Assembly (NCBI GenBank): GCA_002491565.1
Contig: DKWE01000079.1
Span: 693-25,959, forward strand
DNA from: Lachnospiraceae bacterium UBA7160
Lineage (GTDB): Bacteria; Bacillota; Clostridia; Lachnospirales; Lachnospiraceae
Direction of reading: 5' to 3'
Length of the DNA: 25,267 nucleotides
Part shown: in pieces, positions 7,901 to 15,132 of the stretch
How the letters are laid out: the number at the start of each line of letters is the position of its first letter
Numbering within the stretch: the first letter of the stretch is position 1
Made by a program: the position numbers and the translations under genes
Notes under the pieces: generated by a model
Told to the model about the DNA's origin: nothing
Database searches by the model: none
The model's input: only the letters and a program-made list of their open reading frames with translations

Positions 7901-9379
7901 TCACACTTCAAAGTGGATGATATACGCCGGCATCTCCAGCGTGCCGTCCGGGCTGCGCAGGGTGCACCGCTCACCGTGCGGCGGCAGCTCGACGTAAAAC
8001 ACCTGCCCGTCCTCCGTCTTTGCCTTCCGGCTCTCCTGCTCCAGCGCCCGCGACAGCCAGATGAGAAACACATCCCGCACCTCCGGCTCGATTTCCGGCA
8101 GCTCTGCAAACGCCAGCCGTCCGTCCCGAATGTAGCTGTTTCGCAGGGTGCGCTCCTCCTCGATTTTCTGGATCGTCGCCAGCCGCATGGCTTCCTTCTC
8201 CTTCGAGCGGTCCGCGATTGCGCTTCGCTTCGCCTTCTCCTTGTACGTCCGGACGCGCGGTGTCACCGTCACCTCATGGGGAAGCTCCTCGAATACCCCG
8301 CTGTTGATACTCTCCGTCGCACGGCCAGTCAGCCCCTTCAGGTGCAGCGGCCGGTCAATACCAAAGACACTCGCCGCCAGACGATGCGCTGCATTGATGC
8401 CTTCACATTTCGCAAAGATTTCAGCAAGCTTTGCGTACTCTTCCCGCCGGTTCGCCCCGCTGCTGCTCATCTCACTGATCCGGGTCGCATACCGTGTAAT
8501 CTTACGGATAATCTCATTCGTCGTATCAAAGACCTTGGCCGCCTCGGAACCGCTGCCATTCTTTCCGACAAACCACTCCTCCATGCTGCCCCATCGGCCG
8601 CGTATTTTCTCGTAAATCAATATCTCATTTACTTCCACATCAATGCGCGGAATGGACAGCTCGTAGGAGGTCACACGCTCCAGCAGCCTATGGATCACCG
8701 TCTCATCCGTCCCCTTCAGCTGCTGCTCGATCACACCCACATTGGCCTGCAAGCTTTTGACAAAGGAGCGCAGATACTCGATCAGCCGGTCCTTGAACAG
8801 AAGGAATTCCTTTGTCTTCATCAGCTCCTCTGCCCGGACGCTGTTCAGCTCCCTCATGTAATCCTGATAATTCTGATTCAGCCGGATGAAATCGTTATTC
8901 AGATCATTCCACCAGGCGTAGACCTTCTCCTCTGGCTCCCCTGCCATCTCCGGTATCCGCATCAGGCTGATCCGAAGCCGTTCCAGCAGGGTCGGCTCCA
9001 GCGAAGACCCCTCAATAAACAGGTTCTCCACACGGATGACCATGCGCTCGATCTCGACCGCCGACTCCGAAAGCTGATACCGGAATTTTTTATTTTTGAA
9101 CTCCGCCAGAGTCGCTGCGCGGCGCGTATCCTGCAAAACCAGAAGATTGCCCCAGCCTGCGAGCGCCGAAAGATCCATACTGCACTGCTCCAGTGTATAC
9201 TGTGCGAAGTACGGATCCGCATGCAGCTCCTCATAGACCTCCTCCGGGTACAGCCAGTATTTCAATTTCTCATAATTCAAATAAAAAAGCCGGATGATGG
9301 GGCGGTATCGGTCTGTGTTGTCCACATTCAGATACTTCGCCTCCATCATCGGCTTACGCAGCTTTTCTTCAATTTTCAT
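7901..9379 (-). CDS. jetA: Wadjet JetA, kleisin subunit (DUF2397, TIGR02677 type)
   Basis: This 492-residue protein is the first gene of the cassette. Its N-terminal part (about residues 20-110) looks like a winged-helix region, the centre is helical, and the C-terminus is a compact basic then acidic domain ending in IIHFEV. I assign it to the DUF2397 family from the overall sequence style and from its fixed place ahead of DUF2398, SMC and DUF2399 genes. In Wadjet complexes this subunit is the MukF-like kleisin that closes the SMC ring; that function is inferred. The start ATG at 9379 has AGAGGA about 10 bases upstream. A strong promoter lies about 90 bp upstream, so jetA probably opens the transcription unit. 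Confidence 0.86.
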   Translation of the reverse strand: MKIEEKLRKPMMEAKYLNVDNTDRYRPIIRLFYLNYEKLKYWLYPEEVYEELHADPYFAQYTLEQCSMDLSALAGWGNLLVLQDTRRAATLAEFKNKKFRYQLSESAVEIERMVIRVENLFIEGSSLEPTLLERLRISLMRIPEMAGEPEEKVYAWWNDLNNDFIRLNQNYQDYMRELNSVRAEELMKTKEFLLFKDRLIEYLRSFVKSLQANVGVIEQQLKGTDETVIHRLLERVTSYELSIPRIDVEVNEILIYEKIRGRWGSMEEWFVGKNGSGSEAAKVFDTTNEIIRKITRYATRISEMSSSGANRREEYAKLAEIFAKCEGINAAHRLAASVFGIDRPLHLKGLTGRATESINSGVFEELPHEVTVTPRVRTYKEKAKRSAIADRSKEKEAMRLATIQKIEEERTLRNSYIRDGRLAFAELPEIEPEVRDVFLIWLSRALEQESRKAKTEDGQVFYVELPPHGERCTLRSPDGTLEMPAYIIHFEV

Positions 9380-9411
9380 ATCGCAATCATCCTCTGGTAA
9401 TAATCCTCAAC

Positions 9412-9439
9412 GTGCAGCCTCTCCCTGGCTGCCCTGCAC
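9412..9439 (-). other. Hairpin in the jetA leader
   Basis: The arms GTGCAG and CTGCAC (9434-9439 and 9412-9417) can pair. A second, overlapping stem of GCAGCC with GGCTGC (9427-9432 and 9414-9419) excludes the first. It lies in the expected 5' leader, between the promoter and the jetA ribosome binding site. A regulatory role is possible but not shown. Confidence 0.35.
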
Positions 9440-9469
9440 CTGCCCCGGATCTGTCATCCGAACACCAGA

Positions 9470-9498
9470 ATTATACCAGATATGACACGGTATCGCAA
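9470..9498 (-). promoter_or_regulatory. Sigma-A-type promoter of the jetABCD operon
   Basis: On the minus strand there is TTGCGA (9493-9498), a 17-base spacer and a perfect TATAAT (9470-9475) preceded by TGG, an extended -10. The expected start of transcription, near 9463, gives a leader of about 85 nt. The promoter lies in the 137-bp gap between the cobO-like gene and jetA, so the defence cassette can be transcribed on its own. Confidence 0.8.
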
Positions 9499-9516
9499 GA
9501 AAAATATTCCTTGATT

Positions 9517-10017
9517 TTATACATTTGTGCTATAGATCGTAGCAAGCTCCGTGACCTCGTCGACATACGGCCACAGTTCTTCACAGCGGCAGGTACCCGT
9601 CAGCATGAGCTCCATCTCCTCACCCGCGCACTCAATCAGGCTCTTCAGTTCATCGATCGTGACGATACCGCGCTCTGTGAGTCCCAGAATCTCATCGAGT
9701 ATCAGCACATCACATTCCTCTGTCACGAGCACCTTCCTGGCAAAATTCAGGCCGTTCTTGATGTTGATATTCTCTTCTTCCTTCTCGCGGTCCGTCAGGC
9801 TCTCGTAGTTTTCCGGAAACTTTTCGAACCGGAACAGCCGGATCTCCGGCTCCAGACGCTTGAAAAACTCCGCCGTATCCCCCGGCTGACGCTCCTTCAG
9901 GAACTGGATCACTACCACATTCTTCCCGGCTCCGGCCTCGCGGAGTCCCTTTCCCAGTGCGGCCGAAGTCTTTCCCACGCCTGCACCGCAAAATATATGT
10001 ACATGCCGTTTACCCAT
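9517..10017 (-). CDS. BtuR/CobO-like corrinoid adenosyltransferase family ATPase
   Basis: The 166-residue product resembles cob(I)alamin adenosyltransferases of the BtuR/CobA/CobO family, which transfer the adenosyl group of ATP to a reduced corrinoid in the cytoplasm. A P-loop GAGVGKT follows the first strand, then VVVIQFLK, a Walker B-like VLILDEI and a late LMLTGTCRCEELWPYVDEVTEL, all in the family order. It departs from the usual form: the P-loop is not the standard GNGKGKT, and the C-terminal tail after the TEL motif is missing, making it shorter than typical BtuR proteins. A different nucleotide-dependent role is therefore possible. The start ATG at 10017 follows GAGGTGG; an upstream in-frame ATG at 10053 has no good binding site. 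The neighbours give no cobalamin context. Confidence 0.72.
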   Translation of the reverse strand: MGKRHVHIFCGAGVGKTSAALGKGLREAGAGKNVVVIQFLKERQPGDTAEFFKRLEPEIRLFRFEKFPENYESLTDREKEEENINIKNGLNFARKVLVTEECDVLILDEILGLTERGIVTIDELKSLIECAGEEMELMLTGTCRCEELWPYVDEVTELATIYSTNV

Positions 10018-10163
10018 AGTCCACCTCATCGATTCATGTATTGCTGCAGGCAAAATCTGCCGCCAGCGGCGGTCTGAAAAAAATTAAGCCTGTATCTGTG
10101 AAGGTACCAAACAGATTACTCTACTGTTACGATTCACGGCTTGATTCTTCCGCAATTGCTGTT

Positions 10164-10192
10164 ATCTTACTACAACTTTGCACAAAAAGCAA
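10164..10192 (-). promoter_or_regulatory. Candidate promoter of the cobO-like gene
   Basis: On the minus strand TTGCTT (10187-10192), a 17-base spacer and TAAGAT (10164-10169) make a moderate sigma-A match. It would give a leader of about 140 nt. That leader contains a small GC hairpin (10060-10072) but none of the conserved boxes of a cobalamin riboswitch that I can see. Apart from this and the repeat copy, the 445-bp gap 10018-10462 holds no recognisable gene. Confidence 0.45.
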
Positions 10193-10310
10193 TCCCGATT
10201 CTTGCAGACTGTCTTTTTGCTTTGTAATGAGACACTTATTAACAAAGTCTTGCGCAAAATAACATCGGTCAAAGGCTGTTGCAAAATTGCCGAACGCTAC
10301 AAACTTTAGA

Positions 10311-10383
10311 GCGTGTTTGAAAAATGCTTTCTGCCAGGTGTGCGTCACAAGTTGTGGGAGATTTCTGCCAGATTAAGGCGGCG
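10311..10383 (-). repeat. Second, partial copy of the dispersed palindromic repeat
   Basis: Bases 10351-10370 are identical to 7821-7840, and 10371-10383 (GATTAAGGCGGCG) are close to 7841-7853. The matching downstream half of the palindrome is absent. Upstream, the motif TTTCTGCCA appears once more (about 10330-10338), beside GCGTGTTTGAAAAA, which looks like an element end. The copy is degenerate and lies between the ssb-like and cobO-like genes. Confidence 0.55.
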
Positions 10384-10388
10384 TTTCA

Positions 10389-10442
10389 TTCAGCCGGCCG
10401 GCACTTGTAGCACCCCCGCAGTCAAGCGTGTGTCCGGCTGAA
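10389..10442 (-). terminator. Hairpin after the ssb-like gene, possible weak terminator
   Basis: The 9-bp arms TTCAGCCGG (10389-10397) and CCGGCTGAA (10434-10442) pair perfectly around a 36-base loop. The structure begins 20 bases after the stop codon of the ssb-like gene. There is no U-run after it, so termination is a guess based on position. Confidence 0.4.
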
Positions 10443-10462
10443 CTGTGACGCCCCTGTTCTTC

Positions 10463-11089
10463 TTATTCCAGATATTCCAGCTTGCTGACCGATACCTCAT
10501 AGGCGATCCGTTTTTCGGTCGTGTCATTATCCAGCTTTTTGACATACTCCCGGCTCTGGATCCTCCCCCAGACCTGCACATGGCCGCCTACCTCAAAGCC
10601 CGAGGTGAAGCGGGCATTCCGCCCCCAGCAGATGCATGGGATATAGTCGGATTTGCCATACGGACGGTTCACAGCGAGCAGCATATCTGAGATCTCACGT
10701 CCGAGCGGCGTCCGGCGGTAGACCGGCGTCTTGCAGATATAGCCGTCCAGGAAAATCTGATTGCTCTTTACTTTGTCGTGATCATCCTCTGTGAAACTCA
10801 CCTCCCGCGCAAACACCGAGAGGACCAGCCGGTTTTTCTTTTCCTCGTGCCGGTTGTAAGAACGAAACTGGCCAAACACCTGTATGTACTCCCCCACATA
10901 GTCCCTTGTGACGTCAATCAGCCGTTCCGAAATCATGACCGGGATGATGTCCGACGATTCGCTCAGCCTCTGCACGGAAATATCCACCATGTAGAACCCC
11001 TCTCCAAATACCTCATGGCTGAATGTAAAGCCGGAAACGATTTTTCCCATAATAGAAACCTGATTGTTTTCAATGATCTTATCTGTCAT
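10463..11089 (-). CDS. SSB-like single-stranded DNA-binding protein with two OB folds
   Basis: The 208-residue protein appears to hold two OB folds. The first (about residues 8-105) begins QVSIMGKIVSGF. The second (about 108-205) carries clear SSB-family sequence: TPLGREISDMLLAVNRPYGK, then YIPCICWGRNA and VWGRIQSREY. Single-stranded DNA binding is therefore the likely role. It lacks the acidic C-terminal tip (DDDIPF-like) by which canonical SSB recruits repair proteins, and the C-terminus ends KLEYLE, so it is probably an accessory paralogue and not the replicative SSB. The start ATG at 11089 is preceded by GGGAG; the frame is open further upstream but that part shows no conservation. It is divergent from typA across a 263-bp gap. 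Confidence 0.75.
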   Translation of the reverse strand: MTDKIIENNQVSIMGKIVSGFTFSHEVFGEGFYMVDISVQRLSESSDIIPVMISERLIDVTRDYVGEYIQVFGQFRSYNRHEEKKNRLVLSVFAREVSFTEDDHDKVKSNQIFLDGYICKTPVYRRTPLGREISDMLLAVNRPYGKSDYIPCICWGRNARFTSGFEVGGHVQVWGRIQSREYVKKLDNDTTEKRIAYEVSVSKLEYLE

Positions 11090-11252
11090 AAATCTCTGTT
11101 CTCCCTTCCCCAGGCGAAGTATCTCTTCCCCATTGCAGCGCACTGCCTTTTTCCTGTCTTTGCTCTTGTGCCAGAATATTAATTGCGCACATAGATACAT
11201 ATTCCGGAGCAAGGAGAAATATTCCAGTTTTTTAAAATTTTTTTCTGCCCAC

Positions 11253-11280
11253 TTGTAATCTGCCAAAATTGTGCTAAACT
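11253..11280 (+). promoter_or_regulatory. Candidate promoter of typA
   Basis: TTGTAA (11253-11258), a 16-base spacer and TAAACT (11275-11280) each match the sigma-A consensus at 4 of 6 positions. The site lies about 70 bp upstream of the typA start in the divergent gap. The match is weak. Confidence 0.35.
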
Positions 11281-11352
11281 GTATCGGGTACACAAGGAAA
11301 AAAGCAAAGAGTACCGCTATTAATGCGGCAGGAATGAGAGAGAGATTGATTT

Positions 11353-13185
11353 ATGAAGAGAACGGATGTAAGAAACATTGCAATTATTGCACACGTAGAC
11401 CACGGCAAGACCACTCTGGTCGATGAGCTTCTGAAGCAGAGCGGTGTGTTCCGCGTCAATCAGGAGGTTGCAGAGCGCGTCATGGACTCCAATGACCTGG
11501 AGCGAGAGCGCGGAATCACAATTCTTTCCAAAAATACAGCTGTTTTTTATAAAAATACGAAGATAAACATCATCGATACGCCGGGGCACGCAGACTTCGG
11601 CGGCGAGGTGGAACGCGTACTGAAGATGGTAAACGGCGTCATCCTCGTCGTAGATGCCTTTGAGGGGCCAATGCCCCAGACGAAATTCGTGCTTGGCAAG
11701 GCGCTTGAGCTTTCGCTCCCGGTGATTGTCTGTATCAATAAAATTGACCGACCGGAGGCACGGCCGGATGAGGTCATCGATGAAGTACTGGAGCTGCTGA
11801 TCGACATGGATGCATCCGCGGAGCAGCTGGACTGCCCATTCGTATTTGCCTCCGCCAAGGGCGGCTATGCGGTGCGCGATCTGAAAGAGGAACCGAAGAA
11901 CATGGTTCCGCTGTTCGAGACGATCCTGGACTATATTCCTGCGCCGGAGGGAGACGAAAATGGACCGACCCAGCTGCTGGTCAGCACCATCGATTACAAT
12001 GAATATGTGGGCAGGATCGGCGTCGGCAAGGTAGACCGCGGAACGATATCCGTCAATCAGGAAGCCATTGTCGTAAATCACCATGACCCTTCCAAGAAGC
12101 ACAAGGTGAAAATCAGCAAGCTGTACGAGTTTGACGGTCTGAATAAGGCAGATGTCACATCCGCGACCGTTGGTTCCATCGTCGCAATTTCTGGAATTGC
12201 CGACTTACATGTCGGGGATACGATCTGTGCGGCAGACGCACCGGACCCGATCCCGTTCCAGAAGATTTCAGAGCCGACGATCTCGATGAATTTCATTGTC
12301 AACGACAGCCCGCTTGCCGGCAAGGAGGGCAAATACGTTACCTCCCGCCATCTGCGCGACCGCCTGTTCCGCGAGCTCAATACCGATGTCAGCCTGCGCG
12401 TTGAAGATACGGATGACACCGATACGTTCAAGGTGTCCGGACGCGGAGAGCTGCACTTATCGATTCTCATCGAGACGATGCGCCGTGAGGGCTACGAGTT
12501 CGCAGTCAGCAAGGCAGAGGTTATTTACAAAACGGATGAGCGCGGAAAGAAGCTGGAACCGATGGAGCTTGTCTACGTCGATGTGCCGGAGGAATTTTCC
12601 GGAACTGTCATCCAAAAGCTGAGTCTGCGCAAGGGCGAACTGCAGGGCATGGGCGCCGGACAGGGCGGCTATACACGGCTTGAGTTCTCGATCCCGTCGC
12701 GCGGCCTGATCGGCTACCGGGGCGATTTCATGACCGATACGAAGGGCAACGGCATCATGAATGCAGTGTTTGACGGATACGGCCCGTATAAGGGAGATCT
12801 GACATACCGCAGCCAGGGCTCGCTGATTGCGTTCGAATCCGGGGATGCAGTGGCTTACGGGCTCTTCAATGCACAGGAGCGCGGCACGCTCTTCATTGGA
12901 CCGGGCGAAAAGGTCTATTCCGGTATGGTCATCGGGCAGAGTGCAAAGCCGGAGGATATCGAACTGAATGTCTGCAAGACAAAGCACCTGACCAACACGC
13001 GTGCATCCGGCTCGGACGAAGCACTCAAGCTGACCCCGCCGAAGATCCTGAGTCTGGAGCAGGCGCTCGAATTTATCGATACCGACGAACTACTCGAAGT
13101 CACTCCAAAGAGCCTGCGTATCCGCAAGAAGATCCTCGATCCGACAATGCGCAAGCGCGACATGATCCGCAAGAAGAACGCATAA
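11353..13185 (+). CDS. typA: Translational GTPase TypA/BipA
   Basis: The 610-residue protein is full length for TypA/BipA, a ribosome-associated GTPase of the EF-G family that helps 50S assembly and stress adaptation. All G motifs are intact: AHVDHGKT (13-20), RGIT (53-56), DTPGHAD (75-81) and NKID (129-132). The C-terminal half has the typical TypA sequences SRGLIGYRGDF and NTRASGSDEA, which separate it from LepA and EF-G. The ATG at 11353 follows GAGAGAGA at about 7 bases. It is the only complete plus-strand gene in the window, convergent with spoIIR and divergent from the ssb-like gene, so it is probably a single-gene unit. Nothing in the gene is unusual. Confidence 0.97.
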   Translation: MKRTDVRNIAIIAHVDHGKTTLVDELLKQSGVFRVNQEVAERVMDSNDLERERGITILSKNTAVFYKNTKINIIDTPGHADFGGEVERVLKMVNGVILVVDAFEGPMPQTKFVLGKALELSLPVIVCINKIDRPEARPDEVIDEVLELLIDMDASAEQLDCPFVFASAKGGYAVRDLKEEPKNMVPLFETILDYIPAPEGDENGPTQLLVSTIDYNEYVGRIGVGKVDRGTISVNQEAIVVNHHDPSKKHKVKISKLYEFDGLNKADVTSATVGSIVAISGIADLHVGDTICAADAPDPIPFQKISEPTISMNFIVNDSPLAGKEGKYVTSRHLRDRLFRELNTDVSLRVEDTDDTDTFKVSGRGELHLSILIETMRREGYEFAVSKAEVIYKTDERGKKLEPMELVYVDVPEEFSGTVIQKLSLRKGELQGMGAGQGGYTRLEFSIPSRGLIGYRGDFMTDTKGNGIMNAVFDGYGPYKGDLTYRSQGSLIAFESGDAVAYGLFNAQERGTLFIGPGEKVYSGMVIGQSAKPEDIELNVCKTKHLTNTRASGSDEALKLTPPKILSLEQALEFIDTDELLEVTPKSLRIRKKILDPTMRKRDMIRKKNA

Positions 13186-13210
13186 AATACCAGTTATCTG
13201 CAAGATTACA

Positions 13211-13260
13211 GTTCCGCCAGCTACGTCGGGAAAAGAACTTCCCGACGAGGCTGGCGGAAC
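13211..13260. terminator. Long perfect hairpin between convergent typA and spoIIR
   Basis: The arms GTTCCGCCAGC/GCTGGCGGAAC and, inside a 3-base symmetric internal loop, GTCGGGAA/TTCCCGAC pair perfectly around a 6-base loop. The structure sits between the typA stop (13185) and the spoIIR stop (13267). The plus strand is followed by only TCGCTTT. It is probably a terminator serving one or both convergent genes, despite the weak U-tract. Confidence 0.6.
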
Positions 13261-13266
13261 TCGCTT

Positions 13267-13977
13267 TCAAAACCACCGGAACGTAAATCTCCACTGTCCG
13301 GGATCCTGCAGCAGACAATCATACTCCTCCACTGTCAGGACCTCTTCCAGCTGCTGCAGCTGCTCCTCCTCCACGACCGCGTTCATACAGTCGGCAAAGC
13401 AAAGCCGGGGAAACAGTACACACCACCAGTTATGTCCCTTCGCTTCTCCGAGCCGGATGCGCAGTGCTTCGTACCAACCCGCCGGGAAGGTGCATGCCCC
13501 ATAGGTGCGCTCTGGAAAGTAACACGGTTCCAGCACTGCCTCCGCGCGGTAATCCGCGTTCTCAGAAATCAACACCTGATTCGCCACGTCTGTCAGCTCT
13601 GGAAGATGCGTCCGGATATATGCGCGCAGTTTTTCTTTTTCTTCTACTTCTGCTGTTCTCTCAGTAAATTCCTTCCTCTCCACCCTGCCTGCTGCAGAGA
13701 GTACTTCTGTTGTTCCAGTGACAGACGCTGCTTCTTCTGCTTCCGTCTGTTCCAGCAAATAAGCCAGTACTCCATCTCTCACAAGCAGCTTCACGCGCTG
13801 ATCTTCCTCACTGTCGCTATTTGCCAGCACATGGAAGCGCAGCACCTTTTCTGCAATCCCCTGCTGAAGCTGCGACTGCTGCGCCGCTGCCGCGGTGATC
13901 TGTAAAAGGAGCGAAAGCAGCAGCATGCAGGCTGCTGTCACGCCATAGGCTCTCCACCAACATTTTATTCTCATCAT
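13267..13977 (-). CDS. spoIIR: Stage II sporulation protein R (SpoIIR)
   Basis: The 236-residue product starts with a basic stretch and one hydrophobic segment (about residues 11-30, core ACMLLLSLLLQ), a signal or anchor sequence for export. The mature part shows SpoIIR hallmarks: LRFHVLANSDSEEDQ, VKLLVRDGVL, YGACTFPAGWYEALR and GKGHNWWCVLFPRLCF. In Bacillus, SpoIIR is made in the forespore under sigma-F, exported to the intermembrane space and triggers SpoIIGA to process pro-sigma-E. The same role is inferred here. The start is taken as ATG 13977 (or the adjacent ATG 13974) after AAGGGG; the frame is open to a GTG at 14043, but the hydrophobic segment fits the shorter form. A Glu-rich stretch lies in the middle. 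A hairpin abuts the start codon. Confidence 0.93.
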   Translation of the reverse strand: MMRIKCWWRAYGVTAACMLLLSLLLQITAAAAQQSQLQQGIAEKVLRFHVLANSDSEEDQRVKLLVRDGVLAYLLEQTEAEEAASVTGTTEVLSAAGRVERKEFTERTAEVEEKEKLRAYIRTHLPELTDVANQVLISENADYRAEAVLEPCYFPERTYGACTFPAGWYEALRIRLGEAKGHNWWCVLFPRLCFADCMNAVVEEEQLQQLEEVLTVEEYDCLLQDPGQWRFTFRWF

Positions 13978-14039
13978 AAAAGGCAACACCCCTTTCTTCT
14001 CTGTCAGGAGTGTTGCCTTTTTCCTGCTGTATAATCGCC
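13978..14039 (-). promoter_or_regulatory. spoIIR leader: hairpin abutting the start codon and sigma-F-like -10
   Basis: A 12-bp perfect stem (AAAAGGCAACAC with GTGTTGCCTTTT, arms 14010-14021 and 13978-13989) with a 20-base loop ends exactly one base before the ATG at 13977 and overlaps the edge of the ribosome binding site AAGGGG. Just upstream, GGCGATTATA (14030-14039) matches 9 of 10 positions of the sigma-F -10 pattern as I recall it (GgnrAnAnTw). I could not find a good -35. If real, transcription would start beside the hairpin and the leader would be little more than this stem-loop. Confidence 0.4.
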
Positions 14040-14156
14040 GCACCCGGCTTTTCGTGCTAATTTCTTATGCAGAAATCCCTGCACGGAACTCAGTCCTCTG
14101 CTGGCACGGCATATGACTGCAGCTTTTATAAACAGCCGCCTGCACTGCCGCAGCCC

Positions 14157-14996
14157 TTACAGCGTCTGCACCGCTTTCACTGCCCCTTCCAGATACGGAT
14201 TTCGCGCCTGTGCAAAAGCTCCCGCGTCAGAAAGCTCTGTGAGCGATGGCTCAATCGGAAGCTTGCCCGCTACCGGAAGTCCAAGCGCGCCTGCTGCCTC
14301 ATCGACCTTGCTCTTCCCGAATACAGGGATCTCCTTCCCGCAGTCCGGGCACTTCAGATAGCTGTAGTTTTCCACAACGCCAAGTACCGGAATGTTCATC
14401 ATCTTTGCCATGTTGTAGGCTTTCTTGACAATCATCTGAACCAGTTCCTGCGGGGAAGTCACGATCAGAATCCCGTCAACCGGCAGCGACTGGAACACGG
14501 TCAGCGGCACATCGCCGGTTCCTGGCGGCATGTCCACGAGCAGATAATCCAGCTCGCCCCAGATCACATCCGACCAGAACTGCTTCACCATATTTGCAAG
14601 GATCGGTCCGCGCCAGATCACCGGAGACTCCGGGTCCGGCATCAGCAGGTTGATCGACATCACTTTGACGCCATTGTCCGTAAACACCGGCAGAATTCCG
14701 TTGTCATCCGCCTCAGCCGGTCCGGTCAGCCCATACATGCGCGGAATCGACGGCCCCGTGATATCCGCGTCCATGATGCCGACCCGGTATCCCTTCGCCG
14801 CGAGCTCATTTGCGAGGGAGGCTGTCACCATTGATTTCCCGACGCCGCCCTTGCCGCTCACCACGCCAATCACGTGCTTTACCTCTGAATACACATTCAA
14901 CTCCACCGCGAAGCTCTGCTGCCCCTGCTTTGCGCTGGGACATCCCTCGCAGCTCTCCTTTGTGCAGCCTGTATTGCTGCAAGCCTTCTCTGCCAT
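14157..14996 (-). CDS. Mrp/NBP35-family iron-sulfur cluster carrier ATPase
   Basis: The 279-residue protein is a P-loop ATPase of the Mrp/ApbC/NBP35 group, which binds and transfers [4Fe-4S] clusters to apo-proteins in the cytoplasm. The deviant Walker A SGKGGVGKS is at residues 47-55, followed by IMDADITGPSIPRM and LLVDMPPGTGD. Near residue 220 is the cluster-binding CPDC pair. The N-terminus carries four cysteines (C6, C11, C16, C19) in a CxxxxCxxxxCxxC arrangement, a possible second cluster site as in Nbp35-like proteins. The start ATG at 14996 has an excellent AAGGAGG 8 bases upstream. Many proteins encoded nearby, such as the RnfC and MetV homologues, need iron-sulfur clusters, but there is no operon link. 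Confidence 0.93.
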   Translation of the reverse strand: MAEKACSNTGCTKESCEGCPSAKQGQQSFAVELNVYSEVKHVIGVVSGKGGVGKSMVTASLANELAAKGYRVGIMDADITGPSIPRMYGLTGPAEADDNGILPVFTDNGVKVMSINLLMPDPESPVIWRGPILANMVKQFWSDVIWGELDYLLVDMPPGTGDVPLTVFQSLPVDGILIVTSPQELVQMIVKKAYNMAKMMNIPVLGVVENYSYLKCPDCGKEIPVFGKSKVDEAAGALGLPVAGKLPIEPSLTELSDAGAFAQARNPYLEGAVKAVQTL

Positions 14997-15132
14997 TGCA
15001 GATACCTCCTTCTTCTGTCTCCTGTAGCAATGTTATTTCTAGTATTTCTCTCTATTGATATTTTATCCGGCAGCTATGATCTTCTGCCCGTCCGGCATTT
15101 TTACAACGACCACGGGGTATCCGGAAAAGCGA

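Noticed and set aside
7889..9400. Long plus-strand open frame of about 500 codons opposite jetA
   Set aside because: It is rich in Leu, His, Arg and Gln with no recognisable domain, has no ribosome binding site and mirrors the codon structure of jetA. It is an antisense shadow, as are the long plus-strand frames opposite jetD, jetC, pgm and the rnfC fusion.
10127..10348. Small minus-strand ORF (73 codons, THTWQKAFFKHA) upstream of the cobO-like gene
   Set aside because: Its start lies in the truncated repeat copy and its end overlaps the candidate cobO promoter. No family is recognised and no binding site is seen.
10018..10462. Cobalamin riboswitch ahead of the BtuR-like gene
   Set aside because: The conserved B12-box and core sequences are not visible in the leader. 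Only a small hairpin and the repeat fragment are present.
13978..14022. Plus-strand intrinsic terminator (stem followed by TTTTT)
   Set aside because: No plus-strand gene lies upstream that would use it, since spoIIR is on the minus strand. The stem makes better sense as part of the spoIIR leader.
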